NCBI GenBank assembly: GCA_050943255.1 | Contig: JBMNOV010000031.1 | Location: 1-23,103, forward strand | Length of the DNA: 23,103 nt | Origin: UBA4844 sp050943255 | GTDB taxonomy: Bacteria > Bacillota > Syntrophomonadia > Syntrophomonadales > Syntrophomonadaceae | Direction of reading: 5' to 3' | Shown here: one piece after another, positions 7,563 to 14,708 of the stretch | Layout: each line of letters opens with the position of its first letter | Position numbering within the stretch: the stretch's first letter is position 1 | Position numbers and translations under genes: made by a program | The notes under the pieces: generated by a model | Told to the model about the DNA's origin: nothing | The model's input: only the letters and a program-made list of their open reading frames with translations | Database searches by the model: none

Positions 7563-7591
7563 ATTATATTATTAATCGTAGTTATAATCAA
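7563..7591 (-). promoter_or_regulatory. Promoter of tRNA-Lys
   Basis: On the minus strand, TTGATT (7586-7591), a 17-base spacer and a perfect TATAAT (7563-7568) lie about 20 bases before the mature tRNA 5' end. Confidence 0.65.
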
Positions 7592-7730
7592 TAGGTAAAT
7601 TGCAATTTATTATCCTATCATAAACAAACAGATATAAGTTAATGATTATTATTAAACATTTAGTAATATACTATATAATATAAAAAGAATGGGATGGTAA
7701 CCATAATATAGTAAGAGGGGCTGATACAAT

Positions 7731-8024
7731 TTGATGAGGAAAGCATTTTTGTTTGGACTCGGTGCTATGAGCATGACTAGGGAAACAGCAGAACGGTACA
7801 TTAATGAAATAATAGAGAAGGGCCAAATGAGTACTGAAGAGGCCCGCCAATTTGTAGAGGATGCCATTAAAAAAGGTGAAGACGAGAGAAAAGAGATACA
7901 GAAGTTAATTCGGGAAGAGATTGGTGATTTTAAAAAGGATTTTTTTTTAGTAACTCGTGCAGAATTTGAAGCTTTAGAAGCTAGAATTAAGGAGTTAGAA
8001 CAAAAACTACAAAATCAAAAATAG
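7731..8024 (+). CDS. Phasin-like protein (polyhydroxyalkanoate synthesis regulator type)
   Basis: This small helical protein (96-97 residues) resembles the phasin or PHA-synthesis-regulator-like proteins of Clostridia. It starts with a short hydrophobic, Gly-containing stretch (KAFLFGLGAMSMTRETAE). A middle segment MSTEEARQFVEDAIKKGEDERKEIQ follows, and it ends in a heptad-patterned coiled coil (VTRAEFEALEARIKELEQKLQ, about 78-95). Phasins coat storage granules or modulate their synthesis; whether this one binds granules is not shown. AGAGGGG at 7714-7720 is 10 bases from TTG 7731 and 13 from ATG 7734, so either may be the start. TATAAT at 7674-7679 is a likely -10 box. It is co-directional with ubiB, a pairing that suggests a shared membrane-lipid or granule function. 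Confidence 0.75.
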   Translation: MMRKAFLFGLGAMSMTRETAERYINEIIEKGQMSTEEARQFVEDAIKKGEDERKEIQKLIREEIGDFKKDFFLVTRAEFEALEARIKELEQKLQNQK

Positions 8025-8044
8025 AAGGACAAAATTGTATTATT

Positions 8045-8067
8045 AGCTGCCGGGTTATTCGGCAGTT
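8045..8067 (+). terminator. Intercistronic hairpin before the UbiB gene, possible partial terminator
   Basis: AGCTGCCG and CGGCAGTT pair over 8 bp (one G-U) around GGTTATT. ATTTATTT follows, then the GGAGG of the UbiB gene at 8076-8080. The weak T-tract suggests attenuation or mRNA processing rather than full termination. Confidence 0.4.
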
Positions 8068-8087
8068 ATTTATTTGGAGGGAATTAA

Positions 8088-9746
8088 TTGTCATTTAAAG
8101 CCTTTCAACATTTTACCCATATTCCAAGGTATCGCGAAGTAGCAAATGTTTTTGTTAAACATGGTTTCGGTTTTATTGTTGACCGTATATCTCCTGGTGT
8201 AATAAAAAAGGCTAGGCGTAAAAAACAAGGGATAAATGGATTAAGTGCAGCGCGTCAGCTTCGAGCAGCTTTAGAGGAATTAGGTCCTACTTATATTAAA
8301 TTAGGTCAATTACTTAGTACTAGACCTGATCTTTTATCTGCAGATTTTATTAAAGAACTAGAGAAACTTCAGAATGAAGTACCTTCACTTTCATATGAAG
8401 TTATCCGTTCGGTATGTATTAATGAAGGCATAGATATTGATAAGGACTTTAAGAGTTTTAATCCAATACCGATAGCTGCTGCTTCCATAGCTCAAGTTCA
8501 TGTGGCAGAGCTCAACGATGGCCAGAAAGTTGCGGTAAAAATACAGCGTCCTGGTATTCATCAACAGATAATAACTGATTTAGAAATATTAATGGAAATA
8601 GCTTGTGTTCTTGAACGGAAAACTGAATGGGGACAACTTTACCGTATTAGTGAAATAGTTGATGAACTGAGAAAGGCCATTTTAGATGAAATTGATTTTA
8701 GCAAAGAAGCTCGTAATGCTGATGTTTTTTACCGTAACTTTTGCCATGAAAAACATATAGTAATACCTAAGGTTTTTTGGGAGTACTCTACTAGGAGAGT
8801 TTTAACATTAGAATATCTAGAAGGAATTAAAATATCGGACCCCGTGGGGCTAAAACGAGCTGGATATGATTCAATTAAAATCGCAACAAATTTAATAGAT
8901 GCTTTATTTAAGCAAGTATATAAATATGGTTTTTTTCATGCTGATCCCCACCCTGGGAATATAGCAGTAAAAGATGGGGAAAAGATTGTTTTTTATGATT
9001 TTGGACAAGTTGGGGTAATTGATCAGGTAACTCGGGAAAAAGCGATGAATTTATTGATAGGGATGATAAAGTATGATGTTAACGCTGTAACCATCGCTTT
9101 ATTAGATATAGGGATAGGATTGAAACTAATTAATCAGGCAGAATTTCGCCGTGATGTATCCCGGTTACAACATAAATATTATGGATTACCTCTATCTAAG
9201 ATAAATATAGGGGAAGCCTTAGCCGAACTTATTGAGTTATCGCTTAAATACCATATTCGAATTCCTGCTGAATTAGCATTATTAGCAAAAATGCTTATGA
9301 CAGTTGAGAATATGGTTTCTCAATTAGACCCACAACTAAGTATAGTTGATATAGCTGAACCTTATGGCAGAAAAATAATCAAACAGAAGTATTCTGTGCC
9401 TAGTATTAAGCAAAGTATCCGCAATATTTTATTTGATTATTCCACGATAGCGGGAACCCTGCCACAAGACGTAAAAAATATTCTGAGAATGGTTGAAACC
9501 GGTGAAATAAAACTACAGATTGAGCATTCCAACCTTAATAAATTGGTTAGTAGAATTGACATATTATCAAACCGTCTTGCTATCGCCATAATTATTGCAA
9601 GTATCATAATTGGTACTTCCCTGGTTGTGGAAGAAAGCAATAACAATATAATTAATCGTTTTCCTATTGTTGAAGCTGGGTTTATTATAGCATTACTACT
9701 TGGTCTAGGCCTTATTTATTCCATAATTAAAAGTGGTCGTTATTAA
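8088..9746 (+). CDS. UbiB/ABC1 (AarF, ADCK) family atypical kinase
   Basis: This 552-residue member of the UbiB/Coq8/ADCK atypical kinase family is linked in other organisms to isoprenoid quinone and other lipid metabolism at the membrane. All family marks are visible: the KxGQ motif (Lys71 to Gln74 in YIKLGQLLSTRPDLLS), the alanine-rich nucleotide loop AAASIAQVH (130-138), Lys151 in VAVKIQRPG, the catalytic loop HADPHPGN (284-291) and DFG (304-306). Two C-terminal hydrophobic segments (about 509-552) would anchor it. The start is TTG 8088, supported by GGAGGG at 8076-8081. It follows the phasin-like gene. Its job in an anaerobe is unclear; a ubiquinone role is not implied. Confidence 0.93.
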   Translation: MSFKAFQHFTHIPRYREVANVFVKHGFGFIVDRISPGVIKKARRKKQGINGLSAARQLRAALEELGPTYIKLGQLLSTRPDLLSADFIKELEKLQNEVPSLSYEVIRSVCINEGIDIDKDFKSFNPIPIAAASIAQVHVAELNDGQKVAVKIQRPGIHQQIITDLEILMEIACVLERKTEWGQLYRISEIVDELRKAILDEIDFSKEARNADVFYRNFCHEKHIVIPKVFWEYSTRRVLTLEYLEGIKISDPVGLKRAGYDSIKIATNLIDALFKQVYKYGFFHADPHPGNIAVKDGEKIVFYDFGQVGVIDQVTREKAMNLLIGMIKYDVNAVTIALLDIGIGLKLINQAEFRRDVSRLQHKYYGLPLSKINIGEALAELIELSLKYHIRIPAELALLAKMLMTVENMVSQLDPQLSIVDIAEPYGRKIIKQKYSVPSIKQSIRNILFDYSTIAGTLPQDVKNILRMVETGEIKLQIEHSNLNKLVSRIDILSNRLAIAIIIASIIIGTSLVVEESNNNIINRFPIVEAGFIIALLLGLGLIYSIIKSGRY

Positions 9747-9789
9747 CATAGGCTTATAAAATAAAGGATTATAAAGTTTTAATCATGCA

Positions 9790-9810
9790 ATTATCTTAAA
9801 ATAAGATTAT
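9790..9810. terminator. AT-rich hairpin between convergent genes
   Basis: ATTATCTTA and TAAGATTAT pair with one mismatch around AAA, between the UbiB gene and the convergent small gene. AT-rich flanks on both sides would allow weak bidirectional termination. Confidence 0.35.
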
Positions 9811-10028
9811 ATAAATTTCTGCTTCAGTCTATCAAGTACCCGTGCGAACTCCAGAATCCTTTGGTACTCATGTTCATCACTAAAATGTTTAGCTTCTAGT
9901 TCGTAACGTGTTATTAGAATAGCATGAAAAACCTTTTCCTGAAATGTCATGCTGCTTGATTTAAAATAGCTCTCAATTCTCTGAGCTACTGCGATCTCTT
10001 CAGCACTAAGTTGGTTTAACCTATCCAA
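9807..10028 (-). CDS. Small helical hypothetical protein
   Basis: I do not recognise this 73-residue protein. From TTG 10028 it reads (M)DRLNQLSAEEIAVAQRIES and ends EYQRILEFARVLDRLKQKFI. It is charged, has no cysteine, and is predicted helical by eye. The start was chosen because GGAGG (minus strand, 10037-10041) lies 8 bases upstream. The same frame extends to an ATG at 10100, but that extension is hydrophobic and atypical and would put the ribosome binding site inside the gene. It is transcribed convergently with the UbiB gene and divergently from the T-box operon. Confidence 0.6.
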   Translation of the reverse strand: MDRLNQLSAEEIAVAQRIESYFKSSSMTFQEKVFHAILITRYELEAKHFSDEHEYQRILEFARVLDRLKQKFI

Positions 10029-10151
10029 AGGCGACACCTCCAATAAAGCAAATTTGAATAATAAATATGCATGTAATGAGCAAAACGTGCTGAAAATCAT
10101 TGTACTTAATGGTGATAAATAGCATTTTTGATGAAAAAATAATTAGATATA

Positions 10152-10180
10152 TTGACTACATTATTAAGTAATGATAGGAT
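10152..10180 (+). promoter_or_regulatory. Promoter of the T-box operon
   Basis: TTGACT (10152-10157), 17-base spacer, TAGGAT (10175-10180). Transcription would start near 10187, just before the T-box stem I. Confidence 0.65.
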
Positions 10181-10189
10181 AACAAACAA

Positions 10190-10431
10190 TTAAATAATTA
10201 ATGTGATGAACAGAAGAGTAATCCTTAAAGGGTTGTTTGCAGAGAGCTGGGGTTAGCTGTAATCCAGTAACAGCCTAAGGATGAAAGCCACCTGTGAGCG
10301 TCGGTGTAGTATTTGTTAATATTAAGCCGAACGGAGAGTTAACCGTTATAAATAGTAAAGCCGGGCTTAAGCCAATTAGGGTGGTACCGCGGGAAAGTTT
10401 ACTCTCGTCCCTTTAGGGATGAGGGTTTTTT
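10190..10431 (+). promoter_or_regulatory. T-box leader (tRNA-sensing riboswitch)
   Basis: The leader shows the stem I parts: AGAGTAA (10215-10221) facing TGAAAGCCACC, with TCCTTA pairing to TAAGGA, and AGAGAGCTGGGG. It also has the conserved T-box AATTAGGGTGGTACCGCG (10374-10391) and an intrinsic terminator. The specifier is AGC (Ser, 10286-10288) if read directly after GAA (10283-10285), or GCC (Ala, 10287-10289) if one base lower, where it is followed by a purine as usual. The acceptor bulge is UGGU, which pairs with a tRNA ending in A73. Alanine tRNA has A73 and bacterial serine tRNA has G73, so Ala is favoured. Uncharged tRNA would allow read-through into the regulator and aminotransferase genes. 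Confidence 0.93.
10402..10431 (+). terminator. T-box terminator
   Basis: CTCTCGTCCCT and AGGGATGAGG(G) pair over about 10-11 bp, followed by TTTTTTATTTT. It is exclusive with the antiterminator formed by the T-box sequence. Confidence 0.9.
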
Positions 10432-10461
10432 ATTTTATTCTTTAGCATGAGGAGGAGAGTA

Positions 10462-10950
10462 ATGGAATTAGAAAAAAGGATTTTGCACCTAATAGAAAGT
10501 AATGCACAATTAAGTACCAAAGTCATAGCATCAATGCTCGATGAAGATGAGCAAAAGATTAATAATATCATTAAAAAAATGGAGAAGGAAAAATATATAC
10601 TTGGCTACAATACTATAATTAATTGGGAACGACTGGGCGAGGATGGAGTAACTGCAATGATAGATGTTAAGGTTACCCCTGAACGTGAAGTTGGATTTAA
10701 TAATGTAGCAGAACGAATATGCCGTTTTCCGGAGGTGCGTTGTGTATATCTTATGAGTGGCACCTATGATCTATCAGTAACGGTAACAGGCGCAACTATG
10801 AAAGATATTGCTTGGTTTGTTTCCCATAAATTATCTACCCTGGATCAGGTTCAAAGCACAACAACCCATTTTGTACTTAAAAGATACAAACAGGATGATT
10901 TTGTTTTCGAAGAACCGCTTCAAGATAAAAGGTTGGTGGTTAGCCCATGA
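10462..10950 (+). CDS. Lrp/AsnC-family transcriptional regulator
   Basis: This 162-residue regulator of the Lrp/AsnC (feast/famine) family binds DNA and an amino acid. The N-terminal winged helix-turn-helix is at residues 1-60 (ELEKRILHLIESNAQLSTKV, then EQKINNIIKKMEKEKYILGY). The ligand-binding RAM domain follows (AMIDVKVTPE, VRCVYLMSGTYDLSVTVTG). The start ATG 10462 has AGGAGGAG at 10450-10457; ATG 10447 would lie before this site and is rejected. The stop overlaps the aminotransferase start by 4 bases (ATGA), so both are translated together and both sit under the T-box. It probably controls the adjacent transaminase or related amino acid genes. Confidence 0.93.
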   Translation: MELEKRILHLIESNAQLSTKVIASMLDEDEQKINNIIKKMEKEKYILGYNTIINWERLGEDGVTAMIDVKVTPEREVGFNNVAERICRFPEVRCVYLMSGTYDLSVTVTGATMKDIAWFVSHKLSTLDQVQSTTTHFVLKRYKQDDFVFEEPLQDKRLVVSP

Positions 10951-12122
10951 TGCAAATGAAAAAGTATATTTCTAATGTTATTCAAGATATACCACCTTCT
11001 GGTATCCGAAGATTTTTTGATTTAGTCACCCAAACCCAGGGTGTTATTTCCCTGGGTGTAGGTGAACCGGACTTTGTTACTCCCTGGCATATTCGGGAAG
11101 CATGTTTCTATTCCCTGGAAAGGGGGTATACCATGTATACCTCAAACTTAGGACTATTGGAGCTTAGAGAGGAAATTGCCGCTTATGAAAAAAGAACAAT
11201 AGGAGTAACCTATTCACCCGAAAACGATATTTTAGTAACAGTAGGTGTTAGTGAAGCAATTGATCTAGCACTTAGGGCTTTAGTTGAACCTGGAGATGAG
11301 GTTTTAATACCTGAGCCTTCCTATGTTTCCTATTCACCTGGTGCTAGAATGGTATATGGTAAACCAGTATCACTTATGACATATGAAGCTGATGGATATC
11401 GTCTGCGACCTGATATTTTGGAACAGTCTATTACCCCTAAAAGTAAGATATTAATTTTACCTTATCCAACCAATCCTACTGGTGGCATTATGACATATGA
11501 TGATCTTCAAGCATTGGTGGATATTATTATTAAACATGACTTAATTGTAATATCTGATGAGATTTATTCCGAACTTACTTATCAAGGTCAACATGTTTCT
11601 ATAGCCTCTTTCCCAGGTATGCAAGATAGAACAATTGTCTTTAATGGGTTTTCCAAGGCCTTTGCTATGACTGGTTGGCGAATTGGATATGCTTGTGGTC
11701 ATCCCGAAATTATAAATGCTATGAACAAGATACATCAATACACGATAATGTGTGCTCCTATTATGGCTCAAATGGCAGCTATAGAAGCCTTACGTCATGG
11801 TCAAGCAGAGATGAGAAAAATGGTTGACAACTACAACTATCGCCGCAAACTTATGTTAAATGGATTTAGGCAGGTTGGACTAACTTGTTTTGAACCTAAA
11901 GGAGCTTTTTACTGTTTTCCATCGATTAGCAGTAGTGGTATGGAAAGTGAGGACTTTTGTGAAAAACTATTAATAGAAGAAAAAGTAGCTGTAGTCCCCG
12001 GTAATGCATTCGGAAAAAGTGGTGAAGGTTACATCAGATGTTGTTATGCTGCTAGTATAAATAATATTGAAGAAGCTATTGATAAGATAGGCAGCTTCCT
12101 ATATCGACATATAAAGGAATAG
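10947..12122 (+). CDS. PLP-dependent class I/II aminotransferase
   Basis: This is a fold-type I aminotransferase of the aspartate/alanine aminotransferase superfamily, 391 residues, cytoplasmic. Visible landmarks are ISLGVGEPDFVTP (34-46), the PLP ring and phosphate contacts YPTNPTGG (173-180, Asn176), SDEIYSELTY with Asp204 and Tyr207, the Schiff-base lysine Lys237 in NGFSKAFAMTGWRIGY, and a C-terminal substrate arginine in GYIRCCYA. Members are annotated as aspartate, alanine or branched-chain transaminases, which sequence reading alone cannot separate. The T-box leader suggests alanine as the controlling amino acid. Start ATG 10947 overlaps the regulator stop; ATG 10950 and 10956 are alternatives. 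Confidence 0.93.
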   Translation: MMQMKKYISNVIQDIPPSGIRRFFDLVTQTQGVISLGVGEPDFVTPWHIREACFYSLERGYTMYTSNLGLLELREEIAAYEKRTIGVTYSPENDILVTVGVSEAIDLALRALVEPGDEVLIPEPSYVSYSPGARMVYGKPVSLMTYEADGYRLRPDILEQSITPKSKILILPYPTNPTGGIMTYDDLQALVDIIIKHDLIVISDEIYSELTYQGQHVSIASFPGMQDRTIVFNGFSKAFAMTGWRIGYACGHPEIINAMNKIHQYTIMCAPIMAQMAAIEALRHGQAEMRKMVDNYNYRRKLMLNGFRQVGLTCFEPKGAFYCFPSISSSGMESEDFCEKLLIEEKVAVVPGNAFGKSGEGYIRCCYAASINNIEEAIDKIGSFLYRHIKE

Positions 12123-12214
12123 TTTACCATGGCAATGAAGAATTTTATCGAATGACATAGGATTAGGCATGAATAATGCGATAAATATTTGAAGGATTTG
12201 AGTCTGTTAAGTTG

Positions 12215-12252
12215 AAACCTCTTTTTATCATACAAATTATAAAAGGAGGTTT
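12215..12252 (+). promoter_or_regulatory. 14-bp hairpin enclosing the ribosome binding site
   Basis: AAACCTCTTTTTAT (12215-12228) pairs along its whole length with ATAAAAGGAGGTTT (12239-12252), with one G-U pair and a 10-base loop. The right arm contains the complete GGAGG (12245-12249) of the next gene, so the folded RNA would block ribosome entry. The trailing TTTTT also resembles a terminator, so the alternative role is termination of the aminotransferase operon. Confidence 0.7.
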
Positions 12253-12256
12253 TTCC

Positions 12257-12733
12257 ATGCCTGGAGATATAACAGCTAGCGAAATTGAACTCCTTAACGC
12301 CTTCCAGATACTAACACCTGCTTATAAGAGGGAACTCAAAGACTATAACCGCTATCTTTTATGTAAACAATACAAGAGAGAAGTAGTAACATCTGTTTTC
12401 CAAAACAAGCTATTGCACAACTTGTTTCACAGTCTTATCCATCTCATTGAAAAAGAAGAGGTAAATGTAGAACAAATAGGGAAAAGAATATATCAGATTA
12501 AAGAATTATATTATTCTATTTTTGAACAAGTACATTGTAAATATTGCGAATTAGTAGAAGATTTGGACAGTAATGAGATGGTAACTGCATTTGCCCGTAA
12601 TAGTTTTTCTAGCTTAGATAGAGCAATAAAAAGCAATAACCAGGATCTCTTACGATTTGAAGTTTTAAACTTTTATCAGGAATATAATAGATTGGCTAAA
12701 AATAAGGACGGACGTAATGTAATTGCAGTATAA
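12257..12733 (+). CDS. Unknown all-helical protein with a CxxC pair
   Basis: I do not recognise this 158-residue protein. It starts at ATG 12257 (MPGDITASEIELLNAFQIL) with AAAGGAGG 7 bases upstream. It is rich in Leu, Lys, Glu and Asn and reads as a bundle of amphipathic helices. There is no signal peptide and no membrane segment. A single HCKYCEL motif near the middle gives a CxxC pair that could bind metal or form a disulfide. The upstream hairpin hides the ribosome binding site. The next gene starts 35 bases later on the same strand, so the two may be co-transcribed. An in-frame TTG at 12212 is part of the hairpin region and was rejected as the start. Confidence 0.7.
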   Translation: MPGDITASEIELLNAFQILTPAYKRELKDYNRYLLCKQYKREVVTSVFQNKLLHNLFHSLIHLIEKEEVNVEQIGKRIYQIKELYYSIFEQVHCKYCELVEDLDSNEMVTAFARNSFSSLDRAIKSNNQDLLRFEVLNFYQEYNRLAKNKDGRNVIAV

Positions 12734-12768
12734 TTATATTAATATAATTCTAGAAAGCGGTGTAATAT

Positions 12769-14343
12769 ATGAAGATAAGTTTTCTTGGAGCTGCCAAAAC
12801 GGTTACTGGATCTTTCTTTGTCCTGGAAACGAATAAAGCCCGTTTTGCTATAGATTGCGGGCTTTTTCAAGGTTCCAAAACATTAAATGAACGGAACTAC
12901 CATGACTTTCCTGTAGACCCCGCTACTATTGATTTTATCATCTTAACCCATGCCCATATTGACCATAGCGGGCTAATACCTAAGCTTTGCAACAAAGGTT
13001 TTACAGGTCCTATATATTGCAGCGGAGTTACGGAAGAGCTTTGCCGTGTTATGTTACCTGATTCTGGACATATACAGGAATCTGAAGTGGAACGTAAAAA
13101 TCGCAAATTAAGAAGATCAGGTAAAAAAGAATTGGAACCAATTTATACAGCAGAAGATGCCCTACACTGTCTTTCTCAGTTCCGGAATTTAAATATGGAT
13201 GAAATTATAAATCTGGGTTCTGGTATAGAAGTTAGATTAAGAAATGCCGGCCATATCTTAGGGGCTACAATCATTGAACTCTGGGTTGAGGAAGATAACC
13301 AAAAAACTAAATTTGTTTTTAGTGGTGATTTAGGTAATTATAAGCAACCTATTGTCAAGGATCCTACTATTATAGAAAGTGCTGATTATTTAATTATAGA
13401 ATCAACTTATGGTAATCGTCTTCATGATGATCCTCCCAGTCGTGCAGAGGAATTTTTGCAGATTATTAATGAAACTATGGAAAAGGGCGGAAATCTCATT
13501 ATCCCGGCATTTGCTGTAGAGCGTACCCAGGATTTACTTCATGATTTAATCCTTTTAGGATACGAAGGAAAGCTTGATCCAGATATTGATATATATATTG
13601 ATAGTCCATTAGCTATAACTGCAACCGAAATATTTATTAAGCATCCTAACTGGTATGATGATAGTACCCGGGAATTTATTGAAAATAACGATCCCCTACA
13701 TTTTATTAACTTAAAATATTCACGTAGTACCGAAGACTCAATCGAATTAAACCAAGTTCATGGTAAAACTATTATCATCTCAGCTAGCGGTATGTGTGAT
13801 GCAGGAAGAATCAAGCACCACTTGAAACATAATCTATGGCGTCCTGAATCTACCGTATTGTTTGTCGGTTATCAAGCAGTAGGTACATTGGGTCGAAGGA
13901 TTTTAGATGGTGAAGAAACGGTTACTATTCATGGTGAAAAAGTGGCAGTAAAAGCTGATATAAGAAGAATTGAAGCTTACTCAGGTCATGCTGATCAAGC
14001 AGGCTTGATTCAATGGGTGAAAAATTTTGTAGTAAAACCACGCGCTGTATTTGTAGTACATGGTGAAGAAGATTCTCAATTAGAGTTGGCCTCAATTATT
14101 AAACAAGAACTTAATATACCAGTTTACATCCCTGAATGGCAAGAGGAATTCGAACTAGAAACTAACCTAGAAGTACATCCGAATCTTAATATTATGAGTC
14201 CTAATATTACTCAGGCAATACAGGCCGAACAAATGTACTTGCAAACAAGCTTAAAGATTAATGAAATGTTTCAAAATAATTGGAGTCAGGGTAATTACGA
14301 TAAAATTATTGAGTTATTACAACGGATATCAGCTATTGTATAG
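12769..14343 (+). CDS. Metallo-beta-lactamase/beta-CASP RNase-like protein
   Basis: This 524-residue protein has the metallo-beta-lactamase fold with beta-CASP and RMMBL parts, the architecture of CPSF73/Ysh1-like nucleases and bacterial TTHA0252-type enzymes that cut or trim RNA. Zinc ligands are visible: HAHIDH (61-66), His162 in NAGHILGA and Asp187 in FSGDLGN. The beta-CASP section contains IIPAFAVERTQDLL and SASGMCDAGRIKHHL. The end of the catalytic core has AYSGHADQAGL and VHGEED. The extra C-terminal 80 residues look helical. It is not RNase J, which is longer and arranged differently. The ribosome binding site is weak (AAAGCGG). A hairpin terminator follows. Confidence 0.9.
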   Translation: MKISFLGAAKTVTGSFFVLETNKARFAIDCGLFQGSKTLNERNYHDFPVDPATIDFIILTHAHIDHSGLIPKLCNKGFTGPIYCSGVTEELCRVMLPDSGHIQESEVERKNRKLRRSGKKELEPIYTAEDALHCLSQFRNLNMDEIINLGSGIEVRLRNAGHILGATIIELWVEEDNQKTKFVFSGDLGNYKQPIVKDPTIIESADYLIIESTYGNRLHDDPPSRAEEFLQIINETMEKGGNLIIPAFAVERTQDLLHDLILLGYEGKLDPDIDIYIDSPLAITATEIFIKHPNWYDDSTREFIENNDPLHFINLKYSRSTEDSIELNQVHGKTIIISASGMCDAGRIKHHLKHNLWRPESTVLFVGYQAVGTLGRRILDGEETVTIHGEKVAVKADIRRIEAYSGHADQAGLIQWVKNFVVKPRAVFVVHGEEDSQLELASIIKQELNIPVYIPEWQEEFELETNLEVHPNLNIMSPNITQAIQAEQMYLQTSLKINEMFQNNWSQGNYDKIIELLQRISAIV

Positions 14344-14644
14344 TAATAATAGATTTGCGTTTATTTTTATGAAGCGAAGAATCTTATTTGTTTCCCATAT
14401 GAAGGAAAGATCCTTCGCTTTTTGTTTAAAATGGGAGATATGGCATTATAAGTACAATTCGGGATATGATTTTCATTAATTAAAACCAAAACCAACATTT
14501 TGGATAGTGCTATGTTTGCCAAATTTTACGAAGATAAAAATAGTCAAGTATTATATTTAATATTGGTTAGCATTTCCCCATTCCTGTTTGTTATTTATAG
14601 GACTTTTATGAGGGGTTTTATTATATAACTTGAATTTTCATTCC
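14344..14644. other. AT-rich intergenic region ahead of the dnaD-like gene
   Basis: About 300 bases without a convincing gene. It holds the terminator at 14372-14427 and a first copy of CATTCCTGTTTGT (14579-14591) that recurs near the promoter 60 bases downstream. No tRNA, riboswitch or DnaA box was seen. Confidence 0.5.
14372..14427 (+). terminator. Terminator after the beta-CASP gene
   Basis: AAGCGAAGAATCTT pairs with AAGATCCTTCGCTT (one A-C mismatch) across 21 bases and is followed by TTTGTTT. A smaller hairpin, GAAGGA/TCCTTC (14401-14416), competes with it. Confidence 0.65.
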
Positions 14645-14674
14645 TTGTTTGTAGGGGAATGCAAGTGTTATAAT
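14639..14674 (+). promoter_or_regulatory. Extended -10 promoter with an inverted repeat over the -35, dnaD-like gene
   Basis: TTGTTT (14645-14650), 18-base spacer, and TATAAT (14669-14674) with the extended -10 TG at 14666-14667. The inverted repeat CATTCC (14639-14644) and GGAATG (14656-14661) brackets the -35 box and could be an operator. Confidence 0.55.
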
Positions 14675-14708
14675 GCATTTACGTTATACCCTGGAGGATG
14701 GTAACAAA

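Noticed and set aside
14261..14479. 72-residue frame running off the end of the beta-CASP gene
   Set aside because: It spans the terminator hairpin, has no ribosome binding site and looks random.
14344..14672. Replication origin near the helicase cassette
   Set aside because: No DnaA box (TTATCCACA-like), no iterons beyond the two 13-14 base copies, and no AT-rich unwinding repeats distinct from the background.
14673..14708. ATG 14673 as the start of the dnaD-like gene
   Set aside because: It overlaps the TATAAT -10 box and lies upstream of any plausible transcript start; GGAGG fits ATG 14709.
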